A DNA stretch of 49,611 nt from Bacillota bacterium (lineage in GTDB: Bacteria; Bacillota; Clostridia; Christensenellales; WQRI01): assembly GCA_009786825.1 (NCBI GenBank), contig WQRI01000004.1, positions 1 through 49,611 of the forward strand, read 5' to 3'. Shown one piece after another: positions 41,275-48,678 of the stretch; position 1 is the first letter of the stretch; each line of letters opens with the position of its first letter. Under the pieces are notes generated by a model. That model was not told where the DNA came from. It saw only the letters and a list, made by a program, of their open reading frames with translations, and searched no databases. The translations under genes and the position numbers were made by a program.

Positions 41275-41925
41275 ATGAAAAAAGGAAGAGTATATTTAGT
41301 TACAAATCCAGCATTCCCACATTTGTTTAAAATTGGGCGAACAAGTAAGGATAGTACAGAAAAGAGAGGCCTGACGGCTTCCAATGTACCGGAAGACTAC
41401 GAAATTGTTAGAGAATATGAATGCGCAGACCCTAAAAAAATAGAAGAATTATTTCATAAAACTTATGCAAATTTCAGACATCAAACTGCAACGGGTAGGC
41501 GTACAGAGTTTTTTTATATAGTTTGTTTAACTACAGCGGTTGAGTGGATGGATACGCTAAAGGGTTTGGGACTTGTAGATGTGACCGAAGAAGCGGTTGA
41601 GGAAGTGGAAGAGGAAGTAGAAAGTGATGCTAGATATGATGGGTCTGAGGGGAGGCGCGAAAGGTCAACATTTGAAATGTTGGATATACCTATTGGCGCG
41701 ATATTGACATTTACTAAAGACAAAAATGTTACGGTTAAAGTTGTTGAGGGAAATAAAATTATGTACAAAGGTGAGGTTTTATCTTTAACTGCTACTGCAA
41801 AAAAGCTTTTGAAAGAGAGGAAACTTTATGCTACTAATATAGCAGGAACAGCATATTTTAAGTATGAGGACGAAACTTTGCGAGCTAGACGGTTAAGAAT
41901 GGAAAACCACAAGCATCGCGGTTAA
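41275..41925 (+). CDS. GIY-YIG (T5orf172-type) nuclease-like protein with RAMA-like C-terminus
   Basis: The N-terminal 90 residues (RVYLVTNPAFPHLFKIGRTSKD ... ELFHKTYANFRH) have the strand-loop-strand pattern of T5orf172/GIY-YIG domains: YLVTN in place of GIY, FKIGRT in place of YIG, then the Arg/Glu helix and HxxY. After an acidic linker, residues 140-200 (IPIGAILTF...VTVKVVEGNKIMYKGEVLSLTATAKKLL) resemble the RAMA domain that accompanies restriction enzymes and methylases. A nuclease or DNA-modification reader role is inferred. An AGGAG site precedes the start. Confidence 0.75.
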   Translation: MKKGRVYLVTNPAFPHLFKIGRTSKDSTEKRGLTASNVPEDYEIVREYECADPKKIEELFHKTYANFRHQTATGRRTEFFYIVCLTTAVEWMDTLKGLGLVDVTEEAVEEVEEEVESDARYDGSEGRRERSTFEMLDIPIGAILTFTKDKNVTVKVVEGNKIMYKGEVLSLTATAKKLLKERKLYATNIAGTAYFKYEDETLRARRLRMENHKHRG

Positions 41926-42100
41926 TATAGCGACTATAGAAAAAACCTTTGTGATAAATAAAAGGCTCTGTCAAATGTTGAGTTGTTGGTATTCTTTGGA
42001 TAGAAGTAGAGCGTTTGTGTATCCACCTATCCCCTAGGGGGTGGGTGGGATTTTTACCTTGGCGATTTATTGTTTTGGCTTTTTTTAATCTAGCTTACAC

Positions 42101-42129
42101 TTGTGTTCTTTGTTAAAAAATGATATAAT
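42101..42129 (+). promoter_or_regulatory. Promoter of the DUF4238 gene
   Basis: TTGTGT (42101-42106) and TATAAT (42124-42129), 17-base spacer, 23 bases before the ATG. Confidence 0.65.
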
Positions 42130-42152
42130 GTTACCTAAGTGATAATTGGAGT

Positions 42153-43172
42153 ATGAAAATAATGAGTATCAAAAAAGAAAATCACTATGTCCCTGCATTT
42201 TATTTAAAAGGTTGGTGTAACGGTTTGTCCAAAAAAGGCAGTGTTTTTTGGTTGTATAAAGGTAAAGTTGAAAATAGAAATATTAGTAGCATAGCACGAA
42301 AAAAATATTTTTATAGTTTTGAGCCATTTGGGCAGGCAGAATATGAATTTTTATTTTATTCGCGCGATGCATATATTTTAAACAATAGTGCGAAAACTTT
42401 TGCAGGCGATTGGGTCGATTTTTGTAAATTATTAGCAAGATTCGATTCATTGAACGCTAGTCAACTAGAGCAGGCTAATGATTTAAGTATAACATTAACT
42501 GGTGAAAAGTTGCAAGAAAATAAGAAAACGGCTTATGCTAATTCAATTGAAAATTGGTATCAGAAAATAGAGTTAGAGGCAGCACCGATTATGTTAGATT
42601 TAAGAAAAGGCTATTTAAAAACTCTTAGAAGTAATAGTAAAATGGAATTTTTGTACAAGTATGTTTGGAGCCAATTTATGCGTACAAAGAAGGCAAAAGA
42701 TATGTACTTGCCAATTTTAAAGGATAATTATGCGAAAATAGTTTTAAAGGCTAAAGAAATAGGACACAATCCCGACAATAATATTAATATGGAGGCGGTG
42801 TATAAAGTAATGATACCAGTAGTAACACATAGTTTGATAAGTCATAATAAGAATAGAAATATTTATTTGCTTCAAAATTTAAATTATGGAGTTCAACCAC
42901 TTTTAACAAGTGATTCACCCGTTGTTATATATAAGAGTCAAAACACTATTGGAAAAGGTTTTGAGGGTCTGACAGGAAAAATATATTTTCCGATATCACC
43001 ACAATATGCTATTTTAATTGAAGAAAAAGGAGTAGTAAACCGAGTGTATAAATACAATAAGATAAACACGATGAGTGGAAGGGAGATATTCGAGTTTAAT
43101 AAAGCAATAGCTGAAACAAGACACGAACAATTATTTTCTAGCACAGAAGAATCTTTAAAAAGTTTTAAATAA
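42153..43172 (+). CDS. DUF4238 family protein
   Basis: The 339-residue protein begins with KKENHYVPAFYLKGW, the signature of DUF4238 (PF14022). LLTSDSPVV and IYFPISPQYAI follow later, also typical. The function is unknown, and members are common in defence-rich and mobile regions. It stands as a single unit with its own promoter and terminator and is the last gene of the accessory stretch that begins after tRNA-Thr. Confidence 0.85.
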   Translation: MKIMSIKKENHYVPAFYLKGWCNGLSKKGSVFWLYKGKVENRNISSIARKKYFYSFEPFGQAEYEFLFYSRDAYILNNSAKTFAGDWVDFCKLLARFDSLNASQLEQANDLSITLTGEKLQENKKTAYANSIENWYQKIELEAAPIMLDLRKGYLKTLRSNSKMEFLYKYVWSQFMRTKKAKDMYLPILKDNYAKIVLKAKEIGHNPDNNINMEAVYKVMIPVVTHSLISHNKNRNIYLLQNLNYGVQPLLTSDSPVVIYKSQNTIGKGFEGLTGKIYFPISPQYAILIEEKGVVNRVYKYNKINTMSGREIFEFNKAIAETRHEQLFSSTEESLKSFK

Positions 43173-43192
43173 GAAAAGGATTCGATATAAAT

Positions 43193-43238
43193 AAAAAAGG
43201 GCTGTAATAAAAGTATTGCTTAGTTACAGTCCTTTTTT
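43193..43238 (+). terminator. Terminator of the DUF4238 gene
   Basis: AAAAAAGGGCTGTAA (43193-43207) pairs with TTACAGTCCTTTTTT (43224-43238) with one wobble; T run at the end. Confidence 0.8.
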
Positions 43239-43466
43239 GCTCATTTTGCAAAATTGCCTTTGCTATCCATTTATTGAGTTAGATAGCGGTAAGACTTTAT
43301 TTGTGTTAGTTGAATTGTTTTGAACACTATCCCCGCTGCCATTTACAAAATGTAATGCATTTCAAGGCGAGTGTTCAAACGCAATTCTGTGTGGCGGAGA
43401 GAGTGCTAGTATGTACGAACACTCTTTTGTTGCCATTTGACCACGTGGGTTCGTATGGCTATCACT

Positions 43467-43557
43467 TGGCGGAGCTGGAGGGATTCGAACCCTCGCGTGC
43501 TTTCACACCTACACCCTTAGCAGGGGTGCCTCTTCGACCAGACTTGAGTACAGCTCC
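43467..43557 (-). tRNA. tRNA-Ser (anticodon GCT)
   Basis: On the minus strand: acceptor GGAGCTG/CAGCTCC, anticodon stem CACCC/GGGTG with loop CTGCTAA (anticodon GCT), the long variable arm typical of serine tRNAs, T arm GAGGG/CCCTC with TTCGAAT, and an encoded CCA end. Confidence 0.95.
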
Positions 43558-43851
43558 GTATTTTTTTGTTAAGTTGATGTTTTTAAACTTGGTGGTTTGT
43601 GGGTTATTGTTTTGACTTGGCATTTATAGCCTATTTTTTTAGGTGAAGTGATTTGACTATAAAAAGTGTTGTTGTGTTAGCGGACAAGGCTTGTGTAAAG
43701 TTAACCTATATAAACTTAACTTATATAGTTTAGCAGAGTTTTTTTGAAAAGTCAACTAATTGATTGAATGTTTGTATTTTTTTTGGTGGATTTTAATAGA
43801 TTAGTGATATGAAAAAGGGTGTGGGGTTGTAGTAATTTGTGGGGTGGTATA

Positions 43852-44895
43852 ATGAGACGTAGTTTTTTTAGGGGTGTTGTTTGGGGTTTTGTTTTGATGT
43901 TTGGGGCTTTGGTTTTTTTGGTTGGGCTTGCGGGTTGTAGTGGTGAGCGACAGATTTTGGTTGTATCGCGCGAGAGTGGAAGCGGGACGCGAGATGCGTT
44001 TGATAGTTTTGTGCTTAGTAGTGTAGGGCTTACACAAACAGGGCTACAAACAAACAATACACAAACAAACAATACACAAACAAACAATACACAAACAAAC
44101 AATACACAAACAAACAATACACAGACAAACTATATACAAGCACGTGGCGAGCAAAGCAGTTTGGCTTTGCATTACAGGGCGCTTGTGCTTAATGGGACGG
44201 GGCTTGTGGTGGACAGGGTGGCGCGAAATGCTAATGCTATTGCGTATATGTCTAAAGCGCAGGTGGATAATTTGCGAATGCTTAGTATAGATGGGTTGAC
44301 ACCGGTGGACAGCGATTACAGTTTTCGCCGACCATTTAACGTTGTTGTGCCGAATAATTTAAGTGCTAACGCGCGCGACTTTTTGTTTTTTTTAAAGTCT
44401 GCCACCGCGACACAAATTATTTGCAGGGCGGGATATATTCCTACACTTAGCGGTTTGCCTTACGTGCCGCCTACGACCCCGCTATCTAAGCGCGATGTTG
44501 TTACAATTGTAGGCTCTAGTTCTGTAGAGCGGCTTATGGGCGTTTTGATATATAATTACAAAACGCTGTACAATAGGGCGCACCCCAAAAACCCTTTGGG
44601 CGCGCATAACTTTTATATTAACGCGATGGGAAGTTCTGCAGGGATTAAGGCTGTGAGCGGTGCTGTAGGTGGTGCTGTAGGCGGTGCTGTAAGTGGTGGG
44701 GCTAGTAATATTATAGGTGTTGCTAGCAGAAATTTGACTAGTGCGGAAGCCTCTAAAGCCACCAACTTTACGCTAGCGCTAGACACACTTGTTGTTGTAG
44801 TTAATGCAAATAATAAAGCGCTAGATAATATTACCACACTACAACTTTATAAAATTTTTACGGGGCGCATAAGATTTTTTAGCGAGATTGTTTAG
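43852..44895 (+). CDS. PstS-like phosphate-binding lipoprotein with swapped halves
   Basis: The start is the ATG at 43852; a lipobox LAGC (Cys29) anchors the 347-residue protein. Right after it comes SRESGSGTRDAF, which in ordinary PstS lies in the middle, then NAIAYMS and FRRPFNVVV (usual C-terminal half). The normal N-terminal half follows: VTIVGSSSVERLM, NAMGSSAGIKAV, NIIGVASRNLT and LYKIFTGRI, where the protein ends. The order is thus circularly permuted against PstS, as in the lipoprotein at 48679. A six-fold NNTQT repeat sits at about residues 62-92. The job is probably phosphate binding at the cell surface. No pstCAB transport genes are in the window. Confidence 0.75.
   Translation: MRRSFFRGVVWGFVLMFGALVFLVGLAGCSGERQILVVSRESGSGTRDAFDSFVLSSVGLTQTGLQTNNTQTNNTQTNNTQTNNTQTNNTQTNYIQARGEQSSLALHYRALVLNGTGLVVDRVARNANAIAYMSKAQVDNLRMLSIDGLTPVDSDYSFRRPFNVVVPNNLSANARDFLFFLKSATATQIICRAGYIPTLSGLPYVPPTTPLSKRDVVTIVGSSSVERLMGVLIYNYKTLYNRAHPKNPLGAHNFYINAMGSSAGIKAVSGAVGGAVGGAVSGGASNIIGVASRNLTSAEASKATNFTLALDTLVVVVNANNKALDNITTLQLYKIFTGRIRFFSEIV
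44046..44135 (+). repeat. 15-bp in-frame minisatellite in the PstS-like gene
   Basis: About six copies of ACAAACAAACAATAC, each coding for five residues (NNTQT). Copy-number changes keep the frame and would only change the length of a surface linker. Confidence 0.9.
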
Positions 44896-45239
44896 GTTTT
44901 AGCGGTGTGTCACGGGGACGGTGTAATTGATGGCAAAAAGCAAGTTTTTGCCACCTTACAGGCACTTCGCTTCGTTTCGTGTCACTTACAGCCGTCCCCG
45001 AGACAAACAATTTGCTACTTTGAAAAGAGAAAAACAAAAAGCGGCTCGACTGTTAGCGCAGATAAGTGCGTTAGCACTCTTCAGCGAATTTCACTAAGTG
45101 CGTTAGCACTCGGTGGAAAATACAGCCAAGCCGCTTTATTGAATTGTAGAACCGCATCGATTTGTTTACTATCGTAGACTGTTCAAAAGCAAAAGCATTT
45201 AATGGGTACAACAATTATTCATTATTCACTATTCATTAT
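44896..45239. other. Foldback-rich intergenic region
   Basis: No convincing gene. CGGGGACGG (near 44923-44931) pairs with CCGTCCCCG (44992-45000). AAAGCGGCT (near 45030) pairs with AGCCGCTTT (near 45132). Two copies of AGTGCGTTAGCACTC lie between. The region ends in ATTCATT-type tandem words (45213-45242). It looks like nested repeat elements, or terminators between the convergent genes. Confidence 0.6.
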
Positions 45240-45896
45240 TCATTTCGGCGTATCTATCTCGCGCCAATTTACGCGGTGGTAATAGTTGTCGTTATGCTGA
45301 TATCCGTATGCTGAGAGCAAGTATTTGTTAGACGTTGCAATTATTTGACCCTTCCTAAACAAGCCATACTCAAAAGCGGTAAAGTTGTAAAACCTGCCAG
45401 AAGTTAGCATATGAGAGCGAGATGTGTCGTCGTAGATAGACCTTAGTTGATGATTTCCAGCCCAGTAAAACCTGCCCACCTTTTTTCGAATGCACGCGTT
45501 AAACGTGGAAGTATCTAAAATTTTTACCCAACTGTAAGTGTTGCCGTTGTCTGATGTCTCAGACAATGTGTGCAGGGCAGTAATAGGCTTGAAGTTATCC
45601 CACCACGGACAAATGCCGTCCATAAGCCCCTGACCATTTATAGTTCGCATAAGCCTAGTGCTGAACAGCCTTGTGTTTGTGCTTCTAGACGTGGTAGAGC
45701 GGGCAGTTCTGTGCCTTGCATAAACCACATCGCCCGCCTTTACAGACTTTGGGTTGGCGATTCTTAAAAAAATGCCGTCTTCTTCGTTGCTGCTTCCGTT
45801 AGTGCCGATAGCCCCTATAAACAATTCTAAAATTGGCATTCTGTTTCTGTTAGGGCAGCAAAACACTACGCCAGATTGATTTACAATTTTACTCAA
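45240..45896 (-). CDS. Hypothetical protein, 218 residues
   Basis: It starts at a TTG (MSKIVNQSGVVFC) behind GAGGAC. It has no signal peptide and no membrane helix. It is rich in Arg, Asn, Ser and Tyr with many aromatic residues, suggesting a compact beta fold. Its opening resembles that of its upstream neighbour (ILNQSGLNFEIC), so the two may be related surface or virion-like components made as a pair. The family is not recognised. Confidence 0.6.
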   Translation of the reverse strand: MSKIVNQSGVVFCCPNRNRMPILELFIGAIGTNGSSNEEDGIFLRIANPKSVKAGDVVYARHRTARSTTSRSTNTRLFSTRLMRTINGQGLMDGICPWWDNFKPITALHTLSETSDNGNTYSWVKILDTSTFNACIRKKVGRFYWAGNHQLRSIYDDTSRSHMLTSGRFYNFTAFEYGLFRKGQIIATSNKYLLSAYGYQHNDNYYHRVNWREIDTPK

Positions 45897-45961
45897 AGTT
45901 ATGTCCTCACATTTTTTAAGTGGGTTGGCACTAAAGAAAAGATTTTCTAAGTAAAGCCCTT

Positions 45962-46342
45962 CTAAACAGTAGCACCAACCTGCACTTTAAAGCAGATAGT
46001 AATTGTTTGGTTAATATCAATTGTGTCTATGTTAAAACTTAATTCCTGACCATCTATGGTTGGGGTTTGCTGTGTGCCGTCTACTAAAAAACTATCTTCT
46101 ACGTAGGTTAGCCTTTGGTCTAGATTGTCGAACCACTTCAAATCTTCTAGCGGAATCTCGCTTTGGTTTTCTATTGTTGTACAGTAAGTAATTGTGCCGC
46201 CCACAACAAAATAAGGGCAACTTTGCGTTTTGGTTACGATAATAACGAGTTCTGTGGCTTCTACTTCGTTGCTTAAAACAACCATTTGGTCTTCACAAAT
46301 CTCAAAGTTTAAGCCAGATTGGTTTAGTATTGTCTCTGCCAT
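45962..46342 (-). CDS. Small DUF11-like (conserved repeat domain) protein
   Basis: The 126-residue product contains the DUF11-type beta-sandwich pattern: VGGTITYCTTIENQSEIPLEDLKWFDNL (split at the turn: ITYCTTIENQSE, LKWFDNLDQRL), VEDSFLVDG and INQTITICFKVQV. These domains stack in Gram-positive surface and spore-surface proteins. A single domain without signal peptide or wall anchor is unusual. It has an AGGAG ribosome site and is followed on the same strand by the 218-residue protein. Confidence 0.75.
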   Translation of the reverse strand: MAETILNQSGLNFEICEDQMVVLSNEVEATELVIIVTKTQSCPYFVVGGTITYCTTIENQSEIPLEDLKWFDNLDQRLTYVEDSFLVDGTQQTPTIDGQELSFNIDTIDINQTITICFKVQVGATV

Positions 46343-46425
46343 TTATTCTACTCCTAATGTTTTGTGTTGTTACTTTTTTAGCATATGCGGTGGCATAAAT
46401 TTATGTTACTGCATATTTTATTTAT

Positions 46426-46662
46426 GTGACAAAACCTATTACAAACAAAGCGGTTATAGAGTTTTATATTTGTGGCGAGCGTAATACAGTTGAGAGCAAC
46501 TGGGTTTTTGCGTACGAGAGTGGTAGCGTAGGCGAGTGGACAGACCATTGTAAAAAGCGCAAGCGCTTAAAAAATTGCAAAAGTCTGCGCAAAAATGTGC
46601 GCAAAAGTTGTTGTAGTAATTGTGCGGGCTTATTAAAATCTATTTGCTGTATTTTGTCATAG
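46426..46662 (+). CDS. Possible small basic Cys-rich protein, 78 residues
   Basis: The frame starts at a GTG with no ribosome site. The second half is basic and Cys-rich (CKKRKRLKNC, SCCSNC). TNKAVIEFYICGERN at the start looks like a beta strand pair of a surface domain. It lies divergently to the DUF11-like gene. It may be a real small gene or chance; the support is weak. Confidence 0.3.
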   Translation: MTKPITNKAVIEFYICGERNTVESNWVFAYESGSVGEWTDHCKKRKRLKNCKSLRKNVRKSCCSNCAGLLKSICCILS

Positions 46663-46707
46663 AAATTATTGCTAAGCGGGTGTAGTGTTAAGATTTGGTA
46701 AAGTTTT

Positions 46708-46738
46708 AAAAAAACAACCGTATATGGTTGCTTTTTTA
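46708..46738 (+). terminator. Rho-independent terminator before the regulator gene
   Basis: AAAAAACAACC pairs with GGTTGCTTTTTT (arms 46708-46719 and 46726-46737) with T's after the stem; it insulates the regulator gene. Confidence 0.8.
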
Positions 46739-46761
46739 AATTTTTGTGATAAAATAAAGTT

Positions 46762-47460
46762 ATGCAAAGATTAATTTATTTAGCGGAAGATGATGACACT
46801 ATTAGAGAACTTATCGTTTATGCGGCAAGCTCTGAGGGTTATGATATTAAGGCGTTTTCTAATGCAGACTTACTTTTACGTGAGTGTGAAAAACAAATGC
46901 CCGATTTAATATTGCTAGACATTATGATGCCCGGCACAGACGGCATAACTGCGCTTAAAAAAATAAGAGAGCGCGAGCAAGGCGGCGAGCCACACATAAT
47001 TTTACTAACGGCAAAAGTAACCGAGATAAACAGAATTAAGGGGCTTGATGCGGGCGCAGACGACTATATTACTAAGCCTTTTTCTGTGTTAGAACTTATG
47101 GCGCGCATACGGGCAAGCCTTCGCAAAAAGGATAAGTCTAGCGGTGTGGGTATAAAAAGCGGCAAACTAGAGGTTAATGATATTGTGCTTTGTCTAGACA
47201 CTAGAAGTGTTAGTGTTAGTGGTAGGCTTGTGCCGCTTACGCTAAAAGAGTTTGAGTTGCTAAAGTTTTTAATGCAAAGTGTTGGGGTTGTGGTAGAGCG
47301 CGAGGTTATATTTAAAAAGGTTTGGGGGGACGAGTATTTTGGCGAGACGCGCACAGTAGATATACATATGAAAAACCTAAGGGGGAAATTGGGCGAGGCG
47401 AGTAGTGCAATACAGTCTATAAGGGGTGTTGGGTATATATTGCTTCGCAATAATGAATAA
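46762..47460 (+). CDS. OmpR/PhoB-family response regulator
   Basis: The 232-residue protein has a receiver domain with the acidic pocket EDDD (9-12), phospho-acceptor Asp53 (ILLDIMMPG), Thr/Lys switch residues (LLTAK, ITKPF near 103) and the expected fold. A winged-helix DNA-binding domain follows, with LKEFELLKFLMQ and the recognition region RTVDIHMKNLRGKLG. PhoB/PhoP-type regulators bind direct repeats before phosphate-starvation genes. The Pho-box-like repeats at 48504-48540 and the PstS-like neighbours fit that role. The histidine kinase gene follows after 127 bases. Confidence 0.92.
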   Translation: MQRLIYLAEDDDTIRELIVYAASSEGYDIKAFSNADLLLRECEKQMPDLILLDIMMPGTDGITALKKIREREQGGEPHIILLTAKVTEINRIKGLDAGADDYITKPFSVLELMARIRASLRKKDKSSGVGIKSGKLEVNDIVLCLDTRSVSVSGRLVPLTLKEFELLKFLMQSVGVVVEREVIFKKVWGDEYFGETRTVDIHMKNLRGKLGEASSAIQSIRGVGYILLRNNE

Positions 47461-47587
47461 TTGTGAATTGTGAATGATTAATTTAGAATTATGAATTCAG
47501 AATTGTTACACCGCTTGCGCGGTAAAGATTTTTTGGGTGGGTGCAATAAAAGGTTTAGGCTAGTTTGAAAATATTAAAGGGTAGATT

Positions 47588-48313
47588 ATGAAAAAAAAGC
47601 AGATAGAAAAAAGTCAGGTAGAAAAATTAGAAAAAACGCAAAAAGAAAAAGAGAAACTTCAAAAAGAGAAGCAAGACTTTTTTATTAATGCATCTCACGA
47701 ACTTAATACGCCGCTTACTTCTATATTGGGCTATGCAGAGATTTTAAAAAAAGAAAAGGCGTACAAAGAAGAGTTTGTAGATGCAATTTATAAGCAAGCG
47801 CTTAGAATGCTAGCGCTTATTAGCGATATGCTACTTATTAGTGAACTTGAAGAGATGGTAGAGTTTCCAAAAGAGACGCTTTGTTTAAAGCAAATTGCAA
47901 TGGAGATTTGCGAGACTCACGCGCCAAAAGCAGAAAGCAAAAACATAAAACTTGTTACAAACTTAGAGCCAGTCACACTTAAAGCCAACAAAGAAAAAAT
48001 AGTAGAACTTATATCAAATTTGGTGGACAACTCTATAAAGTATACAAACAACGGCGGGCTAGTAGAAATTACTGTAAAAAACAATAAGGGCAGGCCGCAA
48101 ATAATTGTAAAAGACAACGGCATAGGTATAGAAAAGAAGCACCAAAAAAGAGTATTCGAGCGCTTTTACAGAACAGACAAAGGGCGCTCGCGCCAAGAGG
48201 GCGGCACGGGGCTAGGCTTAGCAATTGTTAAGCACATCTGTAATTTGTACGGCGCGGCTTATACAATAAACTCGGAAGAGAATGTAGGCACACAGATTAC
48301 AATAGAGTTTTAG
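47588..48313 (+). CDS. Soluble histidine kinase core (PhoR-like) without sensor domain
   Basis: The 241-residue protein starts with a Lys/Glu-rich coiled coil, then the dimerisation helix with phospho-acceptor His37 (ASHELNTPLTSILGYAEIL). The ATP-binding domain has N box ELISNLVDNSIKYT, G1 VKDNGIGI, F box VFERFYRTD and G2 GGTGLGLAIV. Full PhoR-type kinases have membrane helices and a sensor of 200-350 residues before this core. Here both are absent, so the kinase is cytoplasmic and must take its signal from a partner. A ribosome site (AAAGGGTAG) precedes the ATG, so the short form appears real. It pairs with the regulator just upstream. Confidence 0.88.
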   Translation: MKKKQIEKSQVEKLEKTQKEKEKLQKEKQDFFINASHELNTPLTSILGYAEILKKEKAYKEEFVDAIYKQALRMLALISDMLLISELEEMVEFPKETLCLKQIAMEICETHAPKAESKNIKLVTNLEPVTLKANKEKIVELISNLVDNSIKYTNNGGLVEITVKNNKGRPQIIVKDNGIGIEKKHQKRVFERFYRTDKGRSRQEGGTGLGLAIVKHICNLYGAAYTINSEENVGTQITIEF

Positions 48314-48314
48314 T

Positions 48315-48489
48315 AAATTACAAATTACAATGTACAAATTACAAATGTTGAAAGCTTTAAATGCTTTGCTTTCGAACGGCTCAAATTTGTAACCGCAAAT
48401 TAGTCAAATTTCGTAAGGCACAACTTGCAGACTGCTTAAAAGTAATATCTACTATGAGTGAAATATTTGTACATTGTAATTTGTAATTT
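48315..48489. repeat. 175-bp foldback with perfect 25-bp inverted ends
   Basis: Arms at 48315-48339 and 48465-48489 are perfect inverted copies, made of ATTACAA-type words. They enclose about 125 bases with no gene. It starts two bases after the kinase stop codon, so it could act as a terminator or be a MITE-like remnant. Confidence 0.8.
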
Positions 48490-48503
48490 GTAATCTGAAT
48501 AAC

Positions 48504-48568
48504 TTTACCAATTCTTTACAAAACTTTACTGTTTCTTACGGACAAGGCAAGCAGACCTGTGTTATAAT
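48504..48568 (+). promoter_or_regulatory. Pho-box-like repeats and -10 box before the PstS-like gene
   Basis: TTTACC, TTTACA, TTTACT and CTTACG start at 48504, 48515, 48525 and 48535, with 10-11 base spacing as in PhoP/PhoB boxes. TATAAT (48563-48568) follows, with no -35 match at the expected distance. That is the picture of an activator-dependent promoter. Confidence 0.6.
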
Positions 48569-48625
48569 TTGTATGGTTTAACTACCAAATATACGTAAAG
48601 TACGTATAAAATTTTAAAGGAGATA

Positions 48626-48656
48626 AATACTGTTAAAATAATCAAAAAAATATAAC
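48626..48656 (+). other. Inverted repeat in the 5' leader of the last gene
   Basis: ATACTGTTA pairs with TAACAGTAT around an A-rich loop, between an early AAGGAG (about 48617-48622) and the ATG at 48679. It could shield or space translation, or be an operator. AAGGAG is too far from the ATG for normal use unless the hairpin brings them together. Confidence 0.55.
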
Positions 48657-48678
48657 AGTATAAAAAACCAAACAAATT

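Noticed and set aside
41990-42060. C/G-rich stretch (CCCCTAGGGG) as a terminator
   Set aside because: It can form a hairpin but is not followed directly by a T run; function unclear, so it is not listed.
43310-43615. 101-codon open frame on the plus strand
   Set aside because: It crosses the whole antisense strand of tRNA-Ser; chance frame.
44046-44135. Possible CRISPR array (regular 15-bp repeats)
   Set aside because: The repeats are contiguous with no spacers and are in frame in a coding gene; a minisatellite.
44905-45177. 90-codon open frame on the plus strand
   Set aside because: It runs through the palindromic repeats, has no ribosome site and an unnatural composition; it is explained by the foldback region.
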